From Chloropicon primus (taxonomy: Eukaryota > Chlorophyta > Chloropicophyceae > Chloropicales > Chloropicaceae): 64,000 bases of DNA. The notes under the pieces are model-generated. The model made no database searches, was not told where the DNA came from, and saw only the letters and a program-made list of their open reading frames with translations. Shown one piece after another: positions 10,113 through 20,079 of this stretch (the first letter of the stretch is position 1; each line of letters starts with the position of its first letter). A program made the position numbers and the translations under genes. The DNA lies in the NCBI GenBank assembly GCA_023205875.1, contig CP060767.1:248001-312000 (forward strand), in the 5' to 3' direction.

Positions 10113-10802
10113 ATGTAGAAATCGCACGTTGTTCGCGATTGTGTGATGAGATTTTTTCACATTTTTTTCTATATACACTCATCATTTTACGTAATCGAAG
10201 TGTACACTCATTGTGCACCGCTGGAACGACTCGTGACAATTCGTGGCTCACAGAACACGAGTGACGAGATCAGATCTCCTACGACGACGACGACCGACGA
10301 CGACGAGGACGACGACGAAGGAGGTAAGGGACGCACGCGAGGAGGACGACGAAGAGGTACGGGTCTCCCTCTCTTCCTCTCATCCTCTTCCTCTCTCTCT
10401 CTCTCTCTCTTTTTCTCTTTCCATCGTTCAAAGGAGACCCTCTACGAAGGCAGAGAACCCTCGTCCTCCTCGTTTTCTTCTTCTTCTTCTTCTTCGTTGT
10501 TGTTGTGCGGATCACCTGACCCCCACCCTCTCTCATTCTCTCATTCAACTGGTCTACTAGGACGTTCTGGCTCCTCCGCACCAGCAACCAAAGCATTTGC
10601 ATTTGCGCAAGGTAAGAGAGAGTTCCATCCCCAAAAAAACACTTCCCTCCCTCACAAGCTGCCGAACTCCCAGCTCCTAACTCATGCACGCACACACAAC
10701 CTTCTTCTTCTTTCTTCTTCTTTCTTTTTCTTTCTTCTTCTTTCTTTTTCTTTCTTCTTTCTTCCAGCCATCCTATCCTATCATAACATCACAGCAACGA
10801 CG
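10113..10802 (+). promoter_or_regulatory. 5' region of PGR5 with a probable 5'-UTR intron
   Basis: No separate coding gene is seen. A good donor (AAG|GTAAGAG at 10611) and a pyrimidine-rich tract ending TTCTTCCAG at 10768 suggest a 158-nt intron in the 5' UTR, ending 34 bases before the PGR5 ATG. The part before it carries (GAC)n-type and (CT)n simple repeats. Confidence 0.55.
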
Positions 10803-11195
10803 ATGACGAAGATGCACCTCCTCCTCAAGTCGTCCACCACCACCACCACCATCCCAAGGCGATCCACCTTTCCCACCACCTCCACCTCCACCTCCACCAC
10901 TCGGCGGCGAGTCGCTCCGCTCAGGGCGTCCAAGTCGAACGAGCCGCGCACCTTGGCCCAGAACCTTTCGTTCGAGGACGGCGTCTTCGCCCCGGCCGTG
11001 CGCATCGCCATTGCCCTGGTTGGCCTCAAGGACCTGAACAAGCTGAGGGGAAAGGCGATCGCCCTGCACTCGCAGGTCATCAGCTCGTTCTGCAAGCAGG
11101 TCGGCGCCCCGCCCAAGACCAAGCAGGGTCTCATCCGCCTGGCCAAGAAGAACGGCCACGACCTCGGGTTCCTCGTGACGGAGAGCGCCTGGTAA
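10803..11195 (+). CDS. PGR5: PGR5, cyclic electron flow protein of the chloroplast
   Basis: PROTON GRADIENT REGULATION 5 acts on the thylakoid stroma side in ferredoxin-dependent cyclic electron flow around photosystem I. The predicted precursor has 130 residues. Residues 1-40 are Ser/Thr/Arg-rich without acidic residues, a typical plastid transit peptide. The mature part carries the family hallmark LRGKAIALHSQVI, then FCKQVGAP, then KQGLIRLAKKNGHDLGFL near the C-terminus, almost identical in pattern to land-plant PGR5. It ends six residues later in TESAW. The start is the ATG at 10803; an upstream open frame is just a simple-repeat UTR. It is direct evidence for a photosynthetic host. Confidence 0.96.
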   Translation: MTKMHLLLKSSTTTTTIPRRSTFPTTSTSTSTTRRRVAPLRASKSNEPRTLAQNLSFEDGVFAPAVRIAIALVGLKDLNKLRGKAIALHSQVISSFCKQVGAPPKTKQGLIRLAKKNGHDLGFLVTESAW

Positions 11196-11263
11196 GATAA
11201 GAACGATGGGGTTGTTCCACGAAAACCAAGGCAAAAAAAGAATTGAAAATCCATTCCATTATT

Positions 11264-11310
11264 CTTCCCATTTTTACTCTTCCCATTTTCACTCTTCCCA
11301 TTTTTACTCT
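11264..11310. repeat. 15-bp tandem repeat in the PGR5 3' flank
   Basis: About three copies of CTTCCCATTTTTACT follow each other between the convergent PGR5 and FAD oxidoreductase genes, with one base exchanged in the middle copy. Confidence 0.85.
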
Positions 11311-11318
11311 CCCTTCCA

Positions 11319-12773
11319 TCATCCCTTCAACACAACGTTGTTGATCTCTCTGGCGGCCCTTACTCCCGACCTCATCGCCCCCTCCAGCGTCGCTCCCCCC
11401 AAGTAGTCCCCGCACGCCCACACCTCCCCCTTGGCCACCTCCACCACCCCCCCACCCCCCAAGTCCATCCTCCTCCCCCCCAGTCCACCCTGCCTCGGCT
11501 GGGCGTAGGGGATCCGGTACCCCCGCAGCAGCCTCCAGGACCCGACAAAGTCCTCCCCGAACCACTCGGCGAGCTCCCCCCTCACCCTCCTCCCCAGCTC
11601 CTCGTCGCCCTCCTCCCAGTCTCCGACGAGGCTCACGCTGACCAGGGTCCTCCCCTCCGGGGCGTACGAGGGGCTCACGCACGAGGGGAAGCAGCAGTTG
11701 TTCACCACTCCCCCGTCCCCGCCGTTCAGGTACAGCATGGGCTCCCCGAACCCCCGGGGCGGGCTCCGGTCCGTCCAAAAGTACAGGCACACCGTCCCCA
11801 CGCCCCCCTCCTCCAGCGTCACCCTCGTCGCCATCTCCTCCCCCATCACCCTGATCCTCCTGGCCGCGGGGGCCTCCGTGGCCAGGACCACCCTCTTGCC
11901 CCGGAGCACGTCCCCGCCCTCGCACACCACCTCCAAGCAGCCTCCATCTCCCTCTCCCCTCCTGACCTCCGTCACCCTCCTGCCCAGGTGCACCCTCCCC
12001 TCGCCGAGCCGCCCCGCGAGCTGCCGGCTCACCTCGCCGATCCCCCCCTCCGGCAGGCAGTTTGAACCCGTCGCGAGCATCTTCATCACGAACTCGAAGA
12101 GCCTGGACGTCGTCCCGAGCTCCCTGTCGAAGAAGATCCCGCCCAGGAACGGCCTGAAGAAGGTCTTGATGATCCGGTCGCTGAACCCCACGTCCTCCAA
12201 GTGCCTCGCGATGCTGGTCTCCTCCCCCGCGAAGATGGCCTCCAGGGGCTTGAGGTACGCCTGGAGGCGGTAAAGGCCCACGAGGACCTTGTCCCGGACC
12301 GACCCAATGGGGTTCGCCAGGGAAAGCACGCCGTCCACGGGGTGCCTCAGGGGGTCCGCCACCCTGTGAAACTCCCCGCCGTACCGCACGCTCGCCCCCG
12401 CGTAAAACTCCCGCAGCTTGAGTTCCTCAAAGTCCAGCAACTCCACCGCCTTGGGATACGCCGTCAGGAAGATCTGAAACCCCCTGTCCAAGGTGTACCC
12501 ATCCACGTAGTCCGTCCTCACCCTCCCGCCCACCTCGTCCTGGGCCTCCACCAGGGCGTACTCCACCCCTTCCCTCTCCAGCTCCACCGCGCACGCCAAC
12601 CCCGAGATGCCTCCGCCCACGATCACCACGTCCGTGTCCACAGCAGCTGAACCGGATCGAGCCACAACCAACGACAACGAACGAGGCCTTTGACGCCCAC
12701 TGCCCATGCCTCCTCTCGATGCCCTCCAACCACTCCCATGCCTCGTAGGCATCCCACGCCTCGTAGGTCTCAT
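11319..12773 (-). CDS. FAD-dependent amine oxidase/phytoene-desaturase-like oxidoreductase
   Basis: Predicted 484-residue flavoprotein. After a basic, Arg-rich leader (MRPTRRGMPTRHGSG, a possible plastid transit peptide) a Rossmann dinucleotide fold begins at about residue 47 with VIVGGGISGLACAVELE and continues to VGGRVRTDYVDGYTLDRGFQ, the usual pattern of the amine oxidase and phytoene desaturase superfamily. The C-terminal FAD segment VWACGDYLGGATLEGAMRSG closes the fold. Segments such as GFQIFLTAYPKA resemble an uncharacterised land-plant chloroplast family (At3g09580-like, from memory). The substrate is unknown. The ATG at 12773 is used; the codon before it is not ATG. Confidence 0.85.
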   Translation of the reverse strand: MRPTRRGMPTRHGSGWRASRGGMGSGRQRPRSLSLVVARSGSAAVDTDVVIVGGGISGLACAVELEREGVEYALVEAQDEVGGRVRTDYVDGYTLDRGFQIFLTAYPKAVELLDFEELKLREFYAGASVRYGGEFHRVADPLRHPVDGVLSLANPIGSVRDKVLVGLYRLQAYLKPLEAIFAGEETSIARHLEDVGFSDRIIKTFFRPFLGGIFFDRELGTTSRLFEFVMKMLATGSNCLPEGGIGEVSRQLAGRLGEGRVHLGRRVTEVRRGEGDGGCLEVVCEGGDVLRGKRVVLATEAPAARRIRVMGEEMATRVTLEEGGVGTVCLYFWTDRSPPRGFGEPMLYLNGGDGGVVNNCCFPSCVSPSYAPEGRTLVSVSLVGDWEEGDEELGRRVRGELAEWFGEDFVGSWRLLRGYRIPYAQPRQGGLGGRRMDLGGGGVVEVAKGEVWACGDYLGGATLEGAMRSGVRAAREINNVVLKG

Positions 12774-13523
12774 CACCGTCGCGCGTTCGAAGGATCAGCA
12801 AGGTTGCGACCCACCAATGGAAAGATCGTGAGACGAAGACCAATCTCAGCACCCTCACTCGCTCCACTTCCCTCCGAGACGCTCGCCAGGCAAGCAACAA
12901 GTCTCACCTCTCTCCTCCTCCTCCTCCTCCTCCTCCTCCTCGCTGGATGGATGGACGGATCTGCCTCGTTCCTGGGCCGATCCCTTCGAGCGAGGGCTCT
13001 TTCGAAAGAAGAAGACGTAACGCTTCGGATTGTCTTGTCCTCCAACTCCCGCTTGCTCCCTCTTCCTCTCCTTCTCTCTCCTTCCCTCTCTCTCTCTCTC
13101 CTTCTGGCGAGCGCTGTCAGCCACAAACTGGAGGAGACAGGCGACCTGACGGAGGGACGAACTCCTGGGCGATTGACGGAGGGGGCGAGAGGTCGGAGGC
13201 GGCGGGGAGAGCGTTACGATCGGAAGCGTCACCTCCTCCTCTTTCTTTAGAGCTCTCGCTTGGCATCCGTAACGCTCTGCGGAAGATTGTGGAGGACGGG
13301 AAAGAGCTCCGAGACATCGGGCATCGATCGATCGATCGATCGAGAGAGGCGCGACAAGCGACGGGAGAGGGAGAGGAGTTCAGCAGCTAGGCTTCATCTT
13401 CATCTTCGTCTTCGTCTCCATCTCCTCCTCTTTCTTTAGAGATTGGAGGACGGGAAAGAGCTCCGAGACATCGTTCGAGTCCGATCCCAATCCAATCCAA
13501 TCCAATCCATCTCTCACGCTACT
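12774..13523. promoter_or_regulatory. Divergent promoter region with a duplicated leader
   Basis: 750 bases between the FAD oxidoreductase and the nucleoside hydrolase genes. It holds three CGTAACG/CGTTACG motifs (13016-13022, 13211-13217, 13268-13274), a block TTCGAGCGAGGGCTCTTTCG at about 12987 that recurs at about 56060-56090 in inverse orientation, a poly-CTC tract near 12918-12945, and (ATCG)n at about 13321-13342. A leader segment is duplicated: 13231-13250 and 13285-13320 recur at 13421-13440 and 13441-13474. Confidence 0.6.
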
Positions 13524-14573
13524 ATGCAGCAGCAGCGGCTTGTCTGGCTGGACTGCGATCCCGGGCACGACGATGCGATGGCCATCCTGCTTGCCGGGTA
13601 CAGTCCTGACCGCGTGAAGCTCCTGGGGGTCTCCACGGTGCACGGCAACCAAAGCGTCGACAAGGTGACCCTGAACGCCCTGGCGTGCCTCCGGGCCTAC
13701 GGCATGCTCTCCTCCCAGCAGCAGCAGCAGCAACAACAACAGCAACAACGTCATCTGGTCGTCGTCAAGGGCTCGTCCAAGCCGCTGGTCCGGCCGGCGG
13801 TCCACTGCGCGGAGATTCACGGCGAGTCCGGGCTGGACAACCGCGAGGGCCGGCCCCTCTTCCCCCTGGACGACAGGGCTGGCCTCGAGGCCCACCTGGA
13901 CCAAAGCGGAAAGTGCGTGAACGTGATGCACGACCACATCGCGTCGGCCGAGTCGAGGGTGGCCCTCGTGGCCACGGGAGCCCTGACCAACGTGGCTCTC
14001 CTGCTCCTCGTGTACCCGGAGCTCGCCGACCGGATCGACGTCGTCCTTATGGGAGGGGCCTACGGCCTCGGCAACACTGGGCCGGTGGCGGAGTTCAACA
14101 TGCAGATCGACCCGGAGGCCGCCCGCGTGGTCTTCGAGTCCGGGGCCAGCGTCACGATGGTCCCCCTGGAGGTAACGCATACCGCCCTGGCCACCGAGGA
14201 GGTCATCGCGCGGATCAGGAAGGACGGCGCGTGCGAGTTCAGGAACACCCTGTGCGAGCTCCTGTGCTTCTTCAAGGACACGTACAAGGCCTACTTTGGC
14301 TTCGAGGACCCTCCGCTCCACGATCCGTGCGCTTTGGCGTACGTCATCGACCCCGGCCTCTTTGAGACCGAGAAGATTCGGGTGGACGTGGAGACGGGGA
14401 GCTCCCTCTCGGCCGGGCAGACGATCTGCGACAGGCACAACTTGCAGAAGAAGCCCAAGAACGCCACCGTGGCCTACTCCATGCGGGTCCCCGAGTTCTG
14501 GGACATGATCCTCTCGGCGGTCGATAGGGCGGTGGAAGAGGTGGGGACGCGGCCGGCGGCCTCCAAAAGCTAA
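13524..14573 (+). CDS. Inosine/uridine-preferring nucleoside hydrolase
   Basis: Predicted 349-residue enzyme of the IUNH family, which splits purine or pyrimidine ribonucleosides to base and ribose in nucleoside salvage. The N-terminal signature WLDCDPGHDDAMAILLA (residues 8-24) provides the Asp cluster that binds Ca2+ and ribose. EIHGESGLDN (about 95) and the late HDPCALAYVIDPGLF (about 263), with the Asp-His pair, are also family features. VVLMGGAYGLGNTGPVAEFN matches the central motif with the conserved Asn. A poly-Gln run interrupts residues about 67-80, in a surface loop position. In plants the homologues (URH type) mainly use uridine; preference here is not visible. Confidence 0.93.
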   Translation: MQQQRLVWLDCDPGHDDAMAILLAGYSPDRVKLLGVSTVHGNQSVDKVTLNALACLRAYGMLSSQQQQQQQQQQQRHLVVVKGSSKPLVRPAVHCAEIHGESGLDNREGRPLFPLDDRAGLEAHLDQSGKCVNVMHDHIASAESRVALVATGALTNVALLLLVYPELADRIDVVLMGGAYGLGNTGPVAEFNMQIDPEAARVVFESGASVTMVPLEVTHTALATEEVIARIRKDGACEFRNTLCELLCFFKDTYKAYFGFEDPPLHDPCALAYVIDPGLFETEKIRVDVETGSSLSAGQTICDRHNLQKKPKNATVAYSMRVPEFWDMILSAVDRAVEEVGTRPAASKS

Positions 14574-14762
14574 CCCCACAACAATTATTTATTTATTTGG
14601 GTGCCATGAAAAGAAAAAACATCATCAAATCATGATCATCATCATCATCAATGGTGTCTTGTATTTGTATTGAACAAACCAAAACCTTCTTCTTCCTTTT
14701 CTTCTTCTCCTAAATCCTAAATCCTTTCAATCCTTTCTCCTTTCGATCCTTTCAATCCTTAA

Positions 14763-16493
14763 TCAATCTGCCCTAACCCCCTCCTCCTCCTCCTCCTCCT
14801 TTTTCCACGTCGTGTCGAACAACCGGTAGTTGGCCCAACTCCCACCACCCTCGTTCGGAAAAAAACTGAACACGCAGAGCTCCAGCCACTGCGCCTTGTC
14901 CTTGTCCTTGCCCTCCTCGTAATCGTCATAGTACCCCAAAAGCTCGTCCCGCCTCGATGCCACCTTGTCCTTGGCCTCCTTGTCCCTCCTCAGGTCGCGC
15001 GGGGTGACCCCGAAGAGGTCGCTGGCGACCGGGTCGACCAGCTGAGCGTCCAGGACCCCCGTGGAGTCCTCGATCCTGACAACGACGCTGTACGCAAAGG
15101 CCTCCGTCCCGTCCTTCTTCCTCTTCGGCCTGCAAAAGTCCTCCAACTCCTTCGGCCCGTACCCGATGATCCTGGCGAGGACGTGGTACTTGCTGGGCGT
15201 CCTGAGGCCCTCGCTGCACACGATCTCCCTGATGGTCGAGTACCTTTGGCCCGCGTGCCTCGTCCGGGTCAGGGAGTCGTGCACGGACACCCCCCGCTCC
15301 CTGACGTGAACGTGGTCGTCGTTCACCAGGCCGGGGATCCAGGTCGACACCAGGTTCCTCTCCGCCTTCTCCCGGGCGGACCTCACGAGGTCCCCGTCCT
15401 CGTCCTCCGGGGTCCAGCTGGATTCCCTGGTGTACAGGGCCTGGACCTGCCCGTCGACACGGTACGTCCTCAGCTGCCTGAACTGGACCCACGAGCCCTT
15501 GTGCTTGAGGTCGGGGTTGATGTACTTGACGGCATCCCTCAGGGTCTCCGGCACCCGGACCAGGACGATGCTCCCGTACTTGAGCTCGTCCCCCTGGCGG
15601 ACCCTTTCCGCCAGCTTGGCCACTACGGCTGGGTGGTCCTGCGCCAAAATTCTGCCGCCCACCAGGTCGAGCACCTCCGGGTGCGCGTCAATCAGCGCTC
15701 CCTTGTCCTCGTCCCTCGTCTCGTCTCTCGCCAGAACGGGCTTCACGTCCGTGCCGTCCCAGACGCCGAACGTGATCACGCCGAACGCGCCCTCGTCCCG
15801 CAGGAAGACCACCTTGCAGAGAATGTCCACCTTGTGCGACGCGTTCACCTCGTGGAGCCCCTCGAGGGTCCTCGAGTAGTCCTCGGACTTGGGTCCCGCC
15901 GCCGCCACCGCCGTCCCCCCGAGCTGCGCGCCCTGGCCGCGCAGCTCCCTTATCCTCTCCTTGTCCACCTCCACCACCTTGCTGTACGTCTTCACCGACG
16001 ATATCTTGTACGGCTTGAAGTCCTCCTCCTCCGTGAACTGCAACTGCGAGGATCCCCTGTTGCCACGAAAAAGCAGAAAGGAGAACGGGATCGCCTTTCC
16101 ATTGCTTTGGCTCATCCTTCCCACGAGTTGTGGCTTGCCGTTCCACTCCTGGACGGTCACCCTGTGCATCCTAATGATGTCTCCCTTGGACTCCGGGAGA
16201 GGCATCCTGGACTCATCCTTCGAGAAGCAAAGGAGCTCCACGCCCTCGTGGTAATCCATCTCACTCGTCGTCGCATCCGCGACTTTGAGGTTCACCACCT
16301 GGTCCGTTCCCTTGGTCGACCTCACGTTCGAACACTCCAAGATGGTACAGTAAAGGTTCGCCGTCACCGTGTTCTTGTGACCGTGAACGATGGCGTCATA
16401 AGCGTTACGAATCGTCGTGTATTCGTAACTGCCGCCGCTTCTCGTCTCCTTCGGACCCGTCGTCGTCGTGGCCGCCGCCTTGCCCATCATCAT
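14763..16493 (-). CDS. POT1: POT1-like telomere single-strand end-binding protein
   Basis: POT1 proteins cap the 3' telomeric overhang with paired OB folds. The single-exon frame encodes 576 residues. The first OB fold starts at about residue 24 with YTTIRNAYDAIVHGHKNTVT and runs through VVNLKVADATTSEMDYHEGV and DIIRMHRVTVQEWNGKPQLVG, the characteristic telobox-binding domain pattern. Residues about 215-330 have a second OB-like pattern beginning VDILCKVVFLRDEGAFGVITF. The remaining part includes a further OB-like stretch near YHVLARIIGYGPKEL, consistent with the C-terminal half of plant POT1. The C-terminus ends in a Glu run. A perfect E2F-type site lies about 250 bases upstream. Family assignment is by motif reading. 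Confidence 0.8.
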   Translation of the reverse strand: MMMGKAAATTTTGPKETRSGGSYEYTTIRNAYDAIVHGHKNTVTANLYCTILECSNVRSTKGTDQVVNLKVADATTSEMDYHEGVELLCFSKDESRMPLPESKGDIIRMHRVTVQEWNGKPQLVGRMSQSNGKAIPFSFLLFRGNRGSSQLQFTEEEDFKPYKISSVKTYSKVVEVDKERIRELRGQGAQLGGTAVAAAGPKSEDYSRTLEGLHEVNASHKVDILCKVVFLRDEGAFGVITFGVWDGTDVKPVLARDETRDEDKGALIDAHPEVLDLVGGRILAQDHPAVVAKLAERVRQGDELKYGSIVLVRVPETLRDAVKYINPDLKHKGSWVQFRQLRTYRVDGQVQALYTRESSWTPEDEDGDLVRSAREKAERNLVSTWIPGLVNDDHVHVRERGVSVHDSLTRTRHAGQRYSTIREIVCSEGLRTPSKYHVLARIIGYGPKELEDFCRPKRKKDGTEAFAYSVVVRIEDSTGVLDAQLVDPVASDLFGVTPRDLRRDKEAKDKVASRRDELLGYYDDYEEGKDKDKAQWLELCVFSFFPNEGGGSWANYRLFDTTWKKEEEEEEGVRAD

Positions 16494-17091
16494 CTCTCTG
16501 TCTATTGATGGATGATGATGATGATGCTGATGCTGATGACGTGATGATGGTGAAGCTGGTCGTTGGTGGAGTGAATGGTCTCGGAATGCTTCGACCGAGG
16601 GGTCCCACGAAAGAGGACGAGAAGAGGAAGGCGAAGGCGTCGACGGTCTCTCCCTCGGAACAAGGCGTGACCTCCGCTTTTGGCCACGAAAACCAGGCTA
16701 CTGCCGTCAAGAGCTTTTTCCGGGTTTAGGTTTTTAGGTTTTTTTCGCGGGAAAAAAATTCAGAAGATTTTTTTGTTTTTGTTTTTCTGTTTCTGCGAAT
16801 GACATTCGAAAAGCTGGAAAACGCGGCGGGCGAGGAGAGACCAGGAGGAGGAGGATCGAGCCTTCCTTTCTTTCCTTTCCTTTCGATGATGTGTGTCTCC
16901 CTCCCTCTTTCCCTCCTTCTTTCTTTTGCTTCTTCTCTTGTTTCTTCTCTCGGGTAACTCATGCCAGGAGGACGCTCGCTCGCTCTTGGAAAAAGGTTCC
17001 GGTTCCTCACTCACTCACTCAAACTTCATGCCTTTCGTTGCAGGAGGAAGGAGGAGAGCAGAATGAGAGGCCTCGCTCATTCATCCCTATT

Positions 17092-17124
<33 letters not shown>

Positions 17125-18371
17125 TGGATCATGGATGGATCACTCGGACGTTTGGGTGGGCGGCGGCTTCGTTTCACGTAGTTCACACCTAATCCTTTCG
17201 TTACAACCGTTTTCACGACAGCAAGTCCACCTCCTGCCGCGTGAGCAGTCTCCACTTTCCCTCGGGCAACCCCTCGACATCCCCAGGTTTTCCCCTCTTC
17301 TTCCCTTTTCATTTTTTGCTCTCTCTCTCTCTCTAGTCTCAGATTCAGACATGATACTCTAAAAAACCAGAACCCTTCGCCTAGAAGAAAGAAAAAGAAG
17401 AAAGAAGAAAGAAAAGAAGAAAAGAAGTTTCTTCTTGTCCTCGATCTTTCAGGATCTTTCCCTTCCCTTCCTTTCCTCTCCTCGCCCTCTCTCTCTCTCT
17501 CTCTCTCTCCTCTCTCCCTCCTCTCCCTCTCTCTCTCCTCTCCCTCTCCTTCCTTCCCAGCAATCCATGGAAACCCACGGCGGGCCACGTCCTCTCCCTT
17601 CTCTTCCCTGGGATCTTCTTCTTCTAAAATCTGCGATCATTTTTAGTCCAGAATCCTCCTCGTTCAAGTCCGGAACTTGAACTAGAGCGTTACGCCGTCG
17701 TCACCCTCGAGACCGCCGCGTCGTCGTCCTCCGCCTCGGCTGCTTTTGTCCTCCTCACCGTCCTTCGTGGCCTCTCGTCAGTCCCCTCCTTGTCCGTCGT
17801 GGCAGTCGCCAACTTTTTCGCATTTGAACTTTAAAAACTTTTCTGAAACTCGAATCTGTACAATTCCCACGCTAAGAAATTATATTCGCTAACGTTTCCG
17901 AAACTCAAATTTGGAAATTTCCAGCATCTGACTCATACCAAGATCGTTCGCTTTTTGCAAATCCGAATCTTCGAGTGTTACGATTCACGACGTTCGAGAA
18001 ACAGAAAACTCGCCCCAAGTACAACTGACGTCACAAAAGAAACAAACGGCTGTCAAAGAGTAGGTTTCGCACTTCAAGACGTCTCGAGCGTCTTGGATTT
18101 TCGTGGAACGCCTCCGGAAGGAAAGAATTCTTGTTTTCTTCGAGAGACGTTTTCGTGAACTGGCGGATCCCCCCAAAGTCTGCACTTTTTCGTCGACCTC
18201 GAGAGAAGCGCCGCGGCGACAGACGACGGAGCAAGCCCAGCAGCCACAAACCAGCGACGCCCGCCGCGCACGACTGATCACCGCTTGATCGAAGAAGACC
18301 TTGATCCGCGATACCCAGAGAATCATCGTAACCGACGCACTCGTCCGTTACCAACTCCAGACTCCAGTAGG

Positions 18372-18404
<33 letters not shown>

Positions 18405-18474
18405 GAATCGAATCTCGGTTGTGTCTCCATCCAATTTCCAAACAGGTTTTTTTTTTGACTATTACTTCGGCGTC
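16494..18474. promoter_or_regulatory. 2-kb gene-free region between divergent POT1 and GDH
   Basis: I find no supportable gene. Items seen: a CCGAGGGGTCCCACGAAAG element at about 16598-16616, an E2F-type TTTCGCGGGAAA at about 16742-16753, (GTC)n at about 17095-17124, long pyrimidine tracts at 17314-17335 and 17490-17555, CGTTACG motifs at 17688-17694 and a variant at 17976-17983, and a (CA)n run at 18372-18401. A possible acceptor CAAACAG at 18446 followed by the GDH ATG may mark a 5'-UTR intron. Confidence 0.5.
18372..18401. repeat. (CA)n microsatellite in the GDH leader
   Basis: About 15 CA units some 75 bases before the GDH start codon, in the probable 5' UTR or a 5'-UTR intron. Confidence 0.9.
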
Positions 18475-20079
18475 ATGGCGACGAAGGCATTCGGAAGTAC
18501 GAGGACGATGCAGAGCATCAGGCGTCAGCCCACGCGCCGCACGGTGAAGGCGAACGTGGCGAGCAGGAAGCCACACGACTCTTCGTCGTCGTCCTCACCA
18601 GCAGCAGCAGCATCGGATGCCACGAAGAAGACTTCGTTGTGGAGCCAGTTGGGTTACAGCAATTTGGAGAACACCATCGGAGGCAACTACGATTACTGCG
18701 ACTTGCCTCCTCCATGGGAGGTCGGGACGGAGACTGCCATCCTGGAATCGTTCGATGACATGATGGGCGTGTTCCAGAGGGATGCGCACGAGCCGGAGTT
18801 CCTTCAGGCGGTGCGCGAGGTCCTGGCCAGCGTTGGTCCATTGCTGGAGAAGGAGCCCGAGAAGATTGCTACGTTCAGGAGGATTCTGGAGCCCGAGAGG
18901 GTGATCATGTTCAGGGTCCCCTGGATTGACGACGAGGGCAAGCAGAGGGTGAACAGGGGGTTCAGGGTTCAGCTGAACTCTGCGCTTGGTCCCTACAAGG
19001 GCGGCTTGAGGTTCCACCCGAGCGTGAACCTGTCCATCCTCAAGTTCCTCGCGTTCGAGCAGGCGTTCAAGAACGCTCTGACCGGGCTTCCCCTCGGCGC
19101 CGGAAAGGGAGGAGCGGACTTCGACCCAAAGGGAAAGTCCGACAACGAGATCATGAGGTTCTGCCAGAGCTACATGACGGAGCTCTGCAGGCACATCGGG
19201 CCCAGGACGGACGTCCCCGCCGGAGACATCGGCGTCGGCGGCCGGGAGATCGGGTACATGTACGGCCAGTACAAGAGGATCGTCGGTAGGTTCGACGCCG
19301 GCGTCCTCACCGGCAAGAGCATGTCCTTCGGGGGCAGCAACATCAGGCCGGAGGCCACCGGGTACGGCTTGGTCTACTTCGTGGACCAGATGGTCACGAG
19401 GTCCGACATCGCCCCAAGCCTCAAGGGCCTGAGGTGCGCCCTTTCCGGATCCGGAAACGTCGCCCTCTTCGCCGCCGAGAAGCTCTTGCACTTCGGGGCT
19501 ATCCCCCAGACCTTCTCCGACTCCAACGGGACCCTGTACTGCGAGAAGGGGTTCACCGAGGAGGACCTCGAGATGCTCACCGAGCTCAAGAACGTGAAGA
19601 GGGGAAGGCTCAGCGAGCTCGCCGACGTCGAGGGCTTCGAGTACTTCCACGGGAGCAAGCCCTGGAGCGTCGCCAGCTTCGATGCCGCCCTCCCTTGCGC
19701 CACCCAGAACGAGGTGGACCTGGAGGACGCCGAGGCCCTGGTGAAGAGCGGCGTCATGGTCGTCGCCGAGGGGGCCAACATGCCTAGCACCCCGGAGGCG
19801 ATCGCCCACTTCGAGGAGAACAACGTCCAGTTCGGGCCAGGAAAGGCCGCGAACGCCGGAGGCGTCGCAGTGAGCGGACTGGAGATGGCCCAGAACTCGA
19901 TGGGAATCCAGTGGTCTCGCGAGGAAGTGGAGGAGAGGCTGAGGCAGATCATGGTCTCGATTTACGACAAGTGCAGCGAGGGTAGCAAGATGGTCGACGG
20001 TGGCAGCCTGCGAATGGGAGCCGACATCATGGGATTTGTGAGAGTCGCCGAGGCCATGGAGCAGCAGGGACTCGTTTAA
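18475..20079 (+). CDS. Glutamate dehydrogenase, hexameric NADP type, with organelle leader
   Basis: Catalyses reversible reductive amination of 2-oxoglutarate to glutamate. 534 residues from the ATG at 18475. The first about 55 residues are basic and Ser-rich (MATKAFGSTRTMQSIRRQPT), a likely plastid or mitochondrial targeting peptide. The catalytic part has PYKGGLRFHPSVN, then LPLGAGKGGADFDPKGKSD with the catalytic lysine, DVPAGDIGVGGREIGYMYGQ, and the dinucleotide fold around ALSGSGNVALFAAEKL. The Ser after the second beta strand (FSDSNGTLY) is typical of NADP-using hexameric enzymes. The C-terminal VAEGANMPSTPEA and PGKAANAGGVAVSGLEMAQNS are family standard. Together with the ammonium transporter at 59.8 kb it serves nitrogen assimilation, though the two are far apart. 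Confidence 0.96.
   Translation: MATKAFGSTRTMQSIRRQPTRRTVKANVASRKPHDSSSSSSPAAAASDATKKTSLWSQLGYSNLENTIGGNYDYCDLPPPWEVGTETAILESFDDMMGVFQRDAHEPEFLQAVREVLASVGPLLEKEPEKIATFRRILEPERVIMFRVPWIDDEGKQRVNRGFRVQLNSALGPYKGGLRFHPSVNLSILKFLAFEQAFKNALTGLPLGAGKGGADFDPKGKSDNEIMRFCQSYMTELCRHIGPRTDVPAGDIGVGGREIGYMYGQYKRIVGRFDAGVLTGKSMSFGGSNIRPEATGYGLVYFVDQMVTRSDIAPSLKGLRCALSGSGNVALFAAEKLLHFGAIPQTFSDSNGTLYCEKGFTEEDLEMLTELKNVKRGRLSELADVEGFEYFHGSKPWSVASFDAALPCATQNEVDLEDAEALVKSGVMVVAEGANMPSTPEAIAHFEENNVQFGPGKAANAGGVAVSGLEMAQNSMGIQWSREEVEERLRQIMVSIYDKCSEGSKMVDGGSLRMGADIMGFVRVAEAMEQQGLV

Noticed and set aside
17690-17826. GC-rich stretch that seemed to encode a short basic/acidic peptide on the minus strand
   Set aside because: On careful reading the frame from the only ATG is not maintained; the signal is due to GTC/GAC-rich repeats.
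18031-18576. Minus-strand frame of 181 codons upstream of GDH
   Set aside because: It crosses the (CA)n tract and the GDH start and has no family pattern.
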